A stretch of 5,932 bases of DNA from contig CAZTYX010000100.1 of NCBI GenBank assembly GCA_964617385.1, forward strand, positions 1 to 5,932. The letters run 5' to 3'. The stretch is from JADHMP01 sp964617385. GTDB taxonomy: Bacteria > Bacteroidota > Bacteroidia > Flavobacteriales > Flavobacteriaceae. The first letter of the stretch is position 1; every line of letters starts with the position of its first letter. Positions 1 through 5,249 of the stretch are shown here, piece after piece. A model generated the notes under the pieces. It ran no database searches, was not told the DNA's origin, and worked only from the letters and a program-made list of their open reading frames with translations. The position numbers and the translations under genes are program-made.

Positions 1-917
1 TTGTTTTGTCTTAAAATGAGTTCGCCTAAAAATCCGGCAATAAAAAATTGTGCTCCCAAAATCATTAGTGCCAGAGCTACATAAAATTCGGGCCGTTGGG
101 TGATGAGCCTTCCTGTGGTGGTTAAAAACAATTTATCTATGCCTAAATAGAGGGTAAATAAAAAGCCACCAAAAAGCATTAATGTGCCCCAGAGCCCAAA
201 AAAGTGCATGGGTCTTTTCCCAAAAGCGTTTAAAAACCAAAGCGTGATTAAATCTAAAAAGCCCCTAAAAAAACGTTCGGATCCAAATTTGGTTTTACCA
301 AACTTTCGGGCTTGGTGTTCCACCACCTGTTCTCCAATTTTGGTGAAGCCTTGTTGGGCAGCCAAAACGGGAATGTATCGATGCATGTCTCCCCTCAAGT
401 CAATGCTTTTTACCACCGCACTGCGGTAAAGTTTTATACCACAATTAAAATCGTGGAGAGGAATTTTAGAAACTCTTCTTGCAGCCCAATTAAAAATTTT
501 TGAAGGAATATTTTTAGATAGCACGGCATCATAGCGCACTTTTTTCCAGCCCGAAATTAAATCGAGTTGCTCCTCTTGAAGTTTTTTCATCATCACCGGA
601 ATTTCTTCTGGAGAGTCTTGTAGGTCGGCATCTAGCGTAGCCACGTAGCAGCCTTTAGCAGCAGTAAAACCGGCGTGAAGAGCCTGTGCTTTACCGTAAT
701 TTCGGGCAAAAGAAAGCCCTTTTACTTGTGGGTATTGCCGAGCCAATTCACAAATCATTTCCCATGAATTATCGGTGCTGCCATCGTCTACATAAATCAC
801 CTCATAAGCATAAGATTCTTTTTCGAATGCCGTTGAAATCCATTGCTGAAGGGCTTGGAGCGAAGCTGCTTCATTAAGCAAAGGAATAATAATGGAAAGC
901 TGAATATTGTTTTGCAT
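1..917 (-). CDS. Family 2 glycosyltransferase, DPM1/GtrB/ArnC-like, membrane-anchored (3' end cut by the window edge)
   Basis: I read this gene by hand from the minus strand: 305 codons with no stop, open at the left edge. It probably transfers a sugar from a nucleotide donor to a polyprenyl-phosphate or similar lipid at the cytoplasmic membrane face. The GT-A fold motifs are VDDGST (residues 43-48) and DADLQDSP (96-103, metal/nucleotide-binding acidic motif), followed by DFNCGIKLYR (156-165) and a basic stretch HQARKFGKTKFG (201-212), all typical of the DPM1/GtrB branch. Two hydrophobic segments near residues 238-260 and 278-301 form the membrane anchor. Relatives usually end 10-15 residues after the FLGELILR stretch seen here, so little is missing. 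The start is well bounded: an in-frame TAG lies directly before the ATG. The gene follows DUF4199 by 24 bases, suggesting one transcript. Donor and acceptor cannot be told from sequence. Confidence 0.93.
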   Translation of the reverse strand, partial: MQNNIQLSIIIPLLNEAASLQALQQWISTAFEKESYAYEVIYVDDGSTDNSWEMICELARQYPQVKGLSFARNYGKAQALHAGFTAAKGCYVATLDADLQDSPEEIPVMMKKLQEEQLDLISGWKKVRYDAVLSKNIPSKIFNWAARRVSKIPLHDFNCGIKLYRSAVVKSIDLRGDMHRYIPVLAAQQGFTKIGEQVVEHQARKFGKTKFGSERFFRGFLDLITLWFLNAFGKRPMHFFGLWGTLMLFGGFLFTLYLGIDKLFLTTTGRLITQRPEFYVALALMILGAQFFIAGFLGELILRQN

Positions 918-929
918 CTATTGCAAAAC
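909..929 (-). promoter_or_regulatory. Hairpin over the glycosyltransferase start codon
   Basis: The mRNA-sense strand carries a perfect 8-base inverted repeat, GTTTTGCA and TGCAAAAC, separated by the 5-base loop ATAGA. The A of the ATG is the last loop base and the UG is in the 3' arm, so the start codon would be partly paired. The stop of the upstream DUF4199 gene is only 24 bases away, so a ribosome finishing that gene could open the hairpin. The repeat is seen directly; a role in translational coupling is inference. The stem is AT-rich and only moderately stable. Confidence 0.4.
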
Positions 930-941
930 TAAGCATTTAGA

Positions 942-1466
942 TTACTCAGGTCTTGATTTTTTTATGATTAAGCCCGCAACCAAAGAAATAATAAAGCCAA
1001 AGAACAAAGAAAAAATAATTCCAATGGCAGCCATAATGGCTGGAGAGCTGAATTTTTTCTGCATTTCTTTAATCTGATTGAGTGTTTCTTTGGGCAATTC
1101 GGGTTGTTCCATTCGGATGGTTTCCATTTGAAAATCAACGGATTTTTGGATGGTATCTGGATCTATAACAGTAACTAAAAGCGCTTGATAGAGTACAGAA
1201 AGGATGCCTGAAATTAACGCTATGCCTAATCCGGTTTTTAAGGCTTCAGAGAGGCTTATGTAGCCTTCGTTAGCTTTTTTAAAGGCAAGCAATCCAAGCA
1301 CTATAACGATAGTAGAGCTAGCAAGACTAACCATGCCAATTTTTGTGTCGTTTTGATAGTGCATTTCTAAAAAGTAGATCATAAGCCCAAAAACAATAGA
1401 AATGAGGCCTAAAATAAGGCCATATTGTAGAGCAAAAGAGCTGGTTTTTACAGTGGATTTTTCCAT
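942..1466 (-). CDS. DUF4199 family integral membrane protein
   Basis: This is a 174-residue membrane protein matching the layout of DUF4199, a family largely confined to Bacteroidota and without known function. Four hydrophobic segments are visible: about residues 14-36, 43-63, 77-101 and 143-168. Between the third and fourth lies a charged, probably amphipathic stretch (about 102-140, rich in Glu, Gln and Lys) with the PELPKETLNQIKEMQKKF segment. The protein ends in a short basic tail (KKSRPE), which suggests a cytoplasmic C-terminus. The length is normal for the family. The gene lies directly upstream of the glycosyltransferase on the same strand, an arrangement I recall as common in flavobacteria, which hints at a related envelope role. 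No perfect TAnnTTTG box was found in the 109-base gap upstream. Family assignment comes from recognising the topology and context, not from a profile search. Confidence 0.8.
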   Translation of the reverse strand: MEKSTVKTSSFALQYGLILGLISIVFGLMIYFLEMHYQNDTKIGMVSLASSTIVIVLGLLAFKKANEGYISLSEALKTGLGIALISGILSVLYQALLVTVIDPDTIQKSVDFQMETIRMEQPELPKETLNQIKEMQKKFSSPAIMAAIGIIFSLFFGFIISLVAGLIIKKSRPE

Positions 1467-1545
1467 TTATTGAAGTTTTTAATTAAGTGTCCAGTAAATG
1501 AATCAAAAAAAATGGATATTAAAAAAGATTTTTTGAAAAAAAGCC

Positions 1546-1560
1546 TAGATTTGCAGTCCG
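1546..1560 (+). promoter_or_regulatory. Predicted promoter -7 region of the L31 gene
   Basis: TAGATTTG (1546-1553) matches the Bacteroidota -7 consensus TAnnTTTG exactly and is followed by CAGTCCG. Transcription would start near 1558-1561, leaving an A/T-rich leader of about 15-18 bases without a Shine-Dalgarno sequence. No TTG/TTTG -33 element sits at the expected distance (the TTTG at 1532-1535 is only 10 bases away), so the call rests on the -7 box and its extension, which is repeated before the GNAT-like gene. Confidence 0.55.
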
Positions 1561-1575
1561 AAATATAAAAATAAA

Positions 1576-1827
1576 ATGAAAGCAGATATTCATCCGGAAA
1601 ATTATAGACTTGTTGCCTTCAAAGATATGTCTAATGACGATGTGTTTATTACCAAGTCTACCGCCGCCACAAACGACACCCTAGAAGTTGAAGGTGTTGA
1701 ATATCCCTTAGTGAAATTAGAAATTTCCCGAACTTCTCATCCTTATTATACCGGTAAAACCAAATTGGTGGATACTGCTGGTAGAATTGATAAGTTCAAA
1801 AATAAATACGCTAAGTTTAAAAAATAA
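1576..1827 (+). CDS. rpmE2: 50S ribosomal protein L31, type B (zinc-independent form)
   Basis: This 83-residue protein is a structural component of the large ribosomal subunit near the central protuberance and intersubunit bridge. The N-terminus MKADIHPENYR, the central EVEGVEYPLVKLEIS and the SHPYYTGK block (residues 54-61) identify type B L31. It has no cysteine: the CxxC of zinc-binding L31 is absent and the Cys before HPYYTG is Ser54, so it is the C-minus form. In some bacteria the C-minus form replaces the zinc form during zinc shortage; in Bacteroidota it is, as far as I know, commonly the standard copy, so its presence alone does not indicate zinc regulation. No Zur-type operator is evident upstream. 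The length is normal. The gene is monocistronic: its own predicted promoter precedes it and a strong terminator follows within 20 bases. Confidence 0.97.
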   Translation: MKADIHPENYRLVAFKDMSNDDVFITKSTAATNDTLEVEGVEYPLVKLEISRTSHPYYTGKTKLVDTAGRIDKFKNKYAKFKK

Positions 1828-1845
1828 GCGGTATAACACAGTATC

Positions 1846-1878
1846 AAAAACCACTCTCCTTATGGACGAGTGGTTTTT
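1846..1878. terminator. Bidirectional intrinsic terminator between L31 and the substrate-binding lipoprotein gene
   Basis: AAAAACCACTC (1846-1856) pairs perfectly with GAGTGGTTTTT (1868-1878). The helix continues as TCC/GGA (1857-1859 with 1864-1866) after one unpaired C at 1867, closing on the loop TTAT (1860-1863). The T run after the stem (1874-1880) ends transcripts from L31, and the A run at 1846-1850 serves as the U tract in the other direction. The last six sense codons of the minus-strand lipoprotein gene lie in the stem and its stop codon lies in the loop. Confidence 0.87.
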
Positions 1879-3464
1879 TTATACACTTTTTTTAAGACCA
1901 AAAGATTTATAGGGTTCATTTCCAAACCCATCACGTTTTTTTGTGAGAAACGGATGGCTTCGTCATAATAGAGTGGTACGATTGGAAAAGTAGCCATCGC
2001 CAAACTGTCCATGGTTGAATATAATTGGATTCGTTTGTTTTCTATAGTGGTTTCTATAGCTTGTTCATAGAAGGTATTAAAGGTTGGGTTTGAATAGTGG
2101 GTGTAATTGGGGCCTTGGGGTGAAAAATTTTTATTGTAAAACAAGGACAGATAATTTTCTGCATCCGGATAGTCTGCAATCCAACTGGCACGAAAAACCT
2201 CTAATTTTCCATTGGATTTGGCTTGCCTGAGCGTGGCTGTGGGCATAATGTCTATTTGAATATCTAATCCAATTTTGCTCAACTCACTTTGCAAAAATTC
2301 ACAAAGATCCACATAGTTAGCATCCGTTGCAATTCGGATTTGAGGTTTTTGGTCTGTTTCTTGGCTATAGTCTGCCACCAATGCGCGAGCCTTTATGGGG
2401 TCATAAACAAAAGGTGTTTTTGAGGCACCTGCCAATCCTGCAGGTATAAATCCTTTGTTGGCAGGTGTGCCGATGTTATTTCTTAAATAGGCAATCATTG
2501 TGGCTCTGTTAAAGCCAATATTCATAGCCTCTCTAATTCGAATATCGTTTACAGGACTTTCGTTAGCGTCTAAATAGAAGCCCAAGTATTCGGTATTGAG
2601 GTAGGGCCCTTTTTGCATGTTAATTTGTGTATTATACTTTGGTCTTAAATCCCCTTGTGGGTTTAGGAGTTGGTCTTTATAGGAAGCGTCTAAGGAATTG
2701 ATAAAATCTAGTTTGCCCTGTAAAAAAAGCATGAATTCACTCTGAATATCAGGAATAAATTGAACGGCTACAGCTTCTAAATAAGGGAGTTTTTGTCCTT
2801 TATCATCAAGTTCAAAATAAGTTGGATTGCGCCGCAAAACCAGTTTAACGTTTTCTTCCCAACGTTTAAAATAAAAAGGACCAGTGCCAACAGGATTTTT
2901 TCTGAAATCTTCTAGAGCCGCTGCCTCATGGGGCACCACAGCGCAATACCGCATGCTTAATAAGCCTAAAAAAGCAGGGAATGGTTTTTTTAATTGGATT
3001 TGAAAAACACTGTCATTCAATGCGGAGTAATGCGCCACCTGTTGCATTACCCATCGACCGGGTGAGGCCAACTGAGGGTCCACCAAACGATCGAAACTAT
3101 ACACAAAATCTTGCGCCACCACATTTCTCGTTTTTTTAGTACCAAAATGAGGTGAGGGATGAAAATAAACATCTTGTCTCAATGTAAATGTATATCGCAA
3201 TCCATCGGCACTCAACTGCCATTTTTTAGCAATTTCAGGTTGTATTTTTAAGGTGCTGTCCAATTGAACAAGCCCATTAAAAAGTTGATTAATGGGCCAA
3301 ATATTTTGTGGATTTCTCGCAAAGGCAGGGTCTAACGAAGTCACGTTGCGGTATTCGTTGTAACGAAAAACAGTAGAATCATCAATTTTTTGGGGTGCCG
3401 AGCACTGGTTCAAGACGAGTGCACCTCCAAGCAGGAGGATCCAAAACCGATACTTTTGTGGCAT
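1860..3464 (-). CDS. ABC transporter substrate-binding lipoprotein, family 5 (peptide/nickel type, OppA/DppA-like)
   Basis: This 534-residue extracytoplasmic solute-binding protein belongs to the SBP_bac_5 family, whose members capture peptides, nickel or other small solutes for an ABC importer. A short N-terminus with a hydrophobic core (residues 7-19) ends in LVLNQC; Cys21 is the likely lipidated residue, although Asn-Gln before Cys is a relaxed lipobox. Family landmarks are SLDPAFARN (43-51), INQLFNGLVQLD (58-69), KWQLSADGLRYTFTLRQDVYFHP (81-103, key W82, G88 and F93), VGTGPFYFKRWE (192-203), IRIREAMNIGFNR (308-320) and WIADYPDAENYL (428-439). The length is normal. No permease or ATPase gene lies in the window, so the ligand and partners are unknown. 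Transcription probably starts from a promoter interlocked with that of mtaB, and ends at a terminator that overlaps the last codons. Family call is firm; specificity is not. Confidence 0.92.
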   Translation of the reverse strand: MPQKYRFWILLLGGALVLNQCSAPQKIDDSTVFRYNEYRNVTSLDPAFARNPQNIWPINQLFNGLVQLDSTLKIQPEIAKKWQLSADGLRYTFTLRQDVYFHPSPHFGTKKTRNVVAQDFVYSFDRLVDPQLASPGRWVMQQVAHYSALNDSVFQIQLKKPFPAFLGLLSMRYCAVVPHEAAALEDFRKNPVGTGPFYFKRWEENVKLVLRRNPTYFELDDKGQKLPYLEAVAVQFIPDIQSEFMLFLQGKLDFINSLDASYKDQLLNPQGDLRPKYNTQINMQKGPYLNTEYLGFYLDANESPVNDIRIREAMNIGFNRATMIAYLRNNIGTPANKGFIPAGLAGASKTPFVYDPIKARALVADYSQETDQKPQIRIATDANYVDLCEFLQSELSKIGLDIQIDIMPTATLRQAKSNGKLEVFRASWIADYPDAENYLSLFYNKNFSPQGPNYTHYSNPTFNTFYEQAIETTIENKRIQLYSTMDSLAMATFPIVPLYYDEAIRFSQKNVMGLEMNPINLLVLKKVYKKTTRP

Positions 3465-3485
3465 GTACTATTGTTGGTATATTTG
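3455..3485 (+). promoter_or_regulatory. Predicted mtaB promoter, Bacteroidota type
   Basis: TTTG at 3455-3458 and TATATTTG at 3478-3485 are separated by 19 bases, fitting the flavobacterial pattern TTG-N17-23-TAnnTTTG. The start point is expected near 3491, giving a leader of about 27 bases. The -33 element lies inside codons 3-4 of the divergent lipoprotein gene. This is the best-formed promoter in the window. Confidence 0.7.
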
Positions 3486-3486
3486 C

Positions 3487-3513
3487 CAAAAATAATCAAA
3501 CTTGCTTAGACAA
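3487..3513 (-). promoter_or_regulatory. Predicted promoter of the substrate-binding lipoprotein gene
   Basis: On the minus strand TATTTTTG (3494 to 3487) is an exact TAnnTTTG box. The nearest upstream TTG (3513 to 3511) is 16 bases away, one short of the usual range. The start point would be near 3481, giving a leader of about 16 bases. The -7 box lies one base from the mtaB -7 box. Confidence 0.45.
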
Positions 3514-3518
3514 GCCCG

Positions 3519-4877
3519 ATGCACAAAATGAAAAGGAACCAAACTCATAACAAGCCCACTGTGGCCTTTCATACTTTGGGGTGTAAGCTTAATTTTGCTG
3601 AAACGGCTACTATTGCACGGCGGTTTGAAACAGCAGCTTATGCGCAAGTGTCCTTTGAAAACAAAGCGGATGTCTACGTAATTAACACCTGTTCGGTTAC
3701 AGAAAATGCAGACAAACGGCTAAAAGGTTTGGTAAAAAAAGCACTTACCCAAAACCCCAAAGGCTATGTGGTGGCTATTGGCTGCTATGCCCAACTACAG
3801 CCACATCAAATTGCTAAGCTAGACGGGGTGGATTTAGTTCTAGGTGCTAAAGAAAAATTTAAATTGGTGGACTATATCACTCATCTCACAAAAGAAGAGG
3901 ATACTCAAGTGCATGCCTGCGATATTGAAGCTACCCATCGATTTGAAAGCAGCTATTCCATTGGGGAAAGAACGCGTGCATTTTTGAAAGTGCAAGATGG
4001 CTGCGATTATAAATGTACTTATTGTACCATTCCAAAAGCTAGGGGTATTTCTAGAAGTGATACGGTTGCACACATTATCGAAAATGCAAATGCCATCACA
4101 AAGCAAGGCATCAAAGAAATTGTTTTAACAGGGGTTAATATTGGAGATTATGGAAAAGGTGAATTTGGAAATAAAAAACACGAGCATACTTTTTTTCAAT
4201 TAGTTGAAGCACTTGAAAATAAAACTCAGGCCCAACGAATTCGAATTTCTTCCATTGAGCCTAATTTGCTTTCTGATGAAATCATTTCTTTTGTAGCCCA
4301 AAGTCAGCGTTTTGTGCCTCATTTTCATATTCCATTGCAAAGTGGCAGTGACCTTTTATTAAAAAATATGAAACGACGTTATTTGACGGCGCTATATACC
4401 CAAAAAGTGACCCAAATTAAAGAAATAATGCCTCAAGCCTGTATTGGGGTGGATGTGATTGTGGGATATCCAGGTGAAACGGAAGCTGAATTTTTAAAGA
4501 CCTATGATTATTTAAATGCACTCCCCATTTCCTATTTACACGTTTTCACCTATTCGGAACGGCCTGGAACAGAAGCTGCCGCTATGTCAAAGCAAGTACC
4601 ACAAGCGGTGCGAAATAAGCGCAGCAAGATGCTCCGCATCTTATCGATTAAGAAACGACGTGCCTTTTATGAAACCCAATGCGGAAGTACACAGCAGGTG
4701 CTTTTTGAAGGACAATCCAAAGACGGTTATATGTTTGGTTTTACACCCAACTATGTGAAAGTGAAAACGGCTTGGAACCCCACATGGGTCAATCAAAATA
4801 AAAGGATGGAGTTGCACGAAATAGACACCGATGGTACCATGATTGGTTCGGTGCAAGAGGAAGTGCTTAAAGTTTAA
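3519..4877 (+). CDS. mtaB: tRNA t6A37 methylthiotransferase MtaB (radical SAM)
   Basis: This 452-residue cytoplasmic enzyme converts N6-threonylcarbamoyladenosine at position 37 of ANN-decoding tRNAs to its 2-methylthio form (ms2t6A), aiding codon-anticodon pairing. The domains run in the standard order. The N-terminal methylthiotransferase domain has Cys22 (HTLGCKLNFAE), Cys58 (VINTCSVTENAD) and Cys89 (AIGCYAQ) for the auxiliary 4Fe-4S cluster. The radical SAM domain has C162-x3-C166-x2-C169 in DGCDYKCTYCTIPKARG, then TGVNIGDYG (204-212), SSIEPNL (244-250), PHFHIPLQSGSD (267-278) and VDVIVGYPGETEAEF (311-325). A C-terminal TRAM-type RNA-binding domain covers about 385-450. TGVNIGDYG favours MtaB over MiaB or RimO. 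Translation could instead begin at the ATG at 3528, which follows an A-rich run and would remove three residues; neither start has a Shine-Dalgarno. The 3' end overlaps the convergent GNAT-like gene by 11 bases. Confidence 0.96.
   Translation: MHKMKRNQTHNKPTVAFHTLGCKLNFAETATIARRFETAAYAQVSFENKADVYVINTCSVTENADKRLKGLVKKALTQNPKGYVVAIGCYAQLQPHQIAKLDGVDLVLGAKEKFKLVDYITHLTKEEDTQVHACDIEATHRFESSYSIGERTRAFLKVQDGCDYKCTYCTIPKARGISRSDTVAHIIENANAITKQGIKEIVLTGVNIGDYGKGEFGNKKHEHTFFQLVEALENKTQAQRIRISSIEPNLLSDEIISFVAQSQRFVPHFHIPLQSGSDLLLKNMKRRYLTALYTQKVTQIKEIMPQACIGVDVIVGYPGETEAEFLKTYDYLNALPISYLHVFTYSERPGTEAAAMSKQVPQAVRNKRSKMLRILSIKKRRAFYETQCGSTQQVLFEGQSKDGYMFGFTPNYVKVKTAWNPTWVNQNKRMELHEIDTDGTMIGSVQEEVLKV
4867..4877. 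other. Near-palindrome supplying the stop codons of two convergent genes
   Basis: TTAAAGTTTAA consists of TTAAA and TTTAA around a central G. Read on the plus strand it ends mtaB with AAA GTT TAA (Lys-Val-stop); read on the minus strand it ends the GNAT-like gene with AAA CTT TAA (Lys-Leu-stop). The overlap is seen directly. No terminator hairpin is visible around it, so transcripts from the two genes probably run into each other. Confidence 0.85.
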
Positions 4878-5160
4878 TACCGACAGGCAAAAGGGATTTG
4901 TATGTGCGATTTTTTCTTACGAAACCAGCAATTTTAGGTGAAGTGGGCACCACTTTTAAATTTTTTTCTGCAATGAACTCTAAGGCTTTTGTAATAAAGA
5001 GTTCTTCAAACTCTGGGGAATTGATCTCTTTGGGGATGGCTAATTTGGTGAGGAAAATTTTTCGTTCTTGTTCTGAATATTCGATGCGAGCAAGTACATT
5101 GTTGTGTTTTATTTCAAATTGTCTTAAAAACTCGTTGTTAACCAAAGTCAATGTGTCCAT
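4867..5160 (-). CDS. Small GNAT-like protein (YjdJ / Acetyltransf_CG type), possibly degenerate acetyl-CoA site
   Basis: This 97-residue protein resembles the very short GCN5-related N-acetyltransferases of the YjdJ/Acetyltransf_CG group, which bind acetyl-CoA but lack an evident substrate-binding part. The visible pattern is NNVLARIEYSEQERKIFLTKLAIP (20-43, strands), a helix FEELFITKALEFIAEKN (51-67), then LKVVPTSPKIAGFVRKNRTYKSLLP (68-92), which corresponds to the 'VPTCPfv..yi..hpey..L' block of the family. Two family hallmarks are missing: the active-site-proximal Cys is Ser74, and the glycine-rich loop before the helix is replaced by KEINSPE (44-50). I recall similar sequences in other flavobacteria, so this looks like a lineage variant rather than decay. 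The protein has no signal peptide or membrane segment. It is transcribed alone from its own predicted promoter. Whether it acetylates anything is open. Confidence 0.78.
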   Translation of the reverse strand: MDTLTLVNNEFLRQFEIKHNNVLARIEYSEQERKIFLTKLAIPKEINSPEFEELFITKALEFIAEKNLKVVPTSPKIAGFVRKNRTYKSLLPVGIKL

Positions 5161-5199
5161 ATTTGAGATAAGATTATTTTTACGTCAAAAGTTTAAAGT

Positions 5200-5232
5200 C
5201 GGACTGCAAAGATAAGCAAAATATGAGTACAA
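5200..5232 (-). promoter_or_regulatory. Predicted promoter of the GNAT-like gene
   Basis: On the minus strand TATCTTTG (5214 to 5207) is an exact TAnnTTTG box followed by CAGTCCG, the same extension as at the L31 promoter. A TTG at 5232-5230 lies 15 bases upstream, slightly closer than usual. The start point near 5200-5202 would give a leader of about 40 bases. In the 89-base gap between this gene and the divergent hydrolase gene I found no equally good box for the hydrolase on the plus strand. Confidence 0.55.
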
Positions 5233-5249
5233 CTAAAAAATAAATTGAG

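Noticed and set aside
184..877. Plus-strand open frames at 184-429, 312-503 and 686-877
   Set aside because: They lie antisense to the glycosyltransferase, whose motifs and continuous frame are unmistakable; their translations are low-complexity and match no family.
1532..1535. TTTG as the -33 element of the L31 promoter
   Set aside because: It is only 10 bases before the -7 box, well short of the 17-23 expected.
1467..1545. Promoter for the DUF4199 gene in the upstream gap
   Set aside because: TTTTG runs occur on the minus strand (for example at 1507-1504), but no TAnnTTTG box lies at a suitable distance, so no site can be assigned.
3501..3514. Imperfect palindrome CTTG-N6-CAAG in the mtaB leader as an operator
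   Set aside because: Four-base arms with a mismatched centre are expected by chance; there is no second copy and no regulator gene nearby.
3840..4106. Minus-strand frame of 88 codons inside mtaB
   Set aside because: It is antisense to the radical SAM motif region of mtaB and is a compositional shadow.
4516..4856. Frames at 4516-4758 (plus) and 4641-4856 (minus) within the 3' part of mtaB
   Set aside because: The mtaB frame is intact through its C-terminal domain, so these alternative frames have no support.
4898..5215. Plus-strand frame of 105 codons
   Set aside because: It is opposite the GNAT-like gene, which has recognisable family sequence and a good promoter; the plus-strand translation is unrecognisable.
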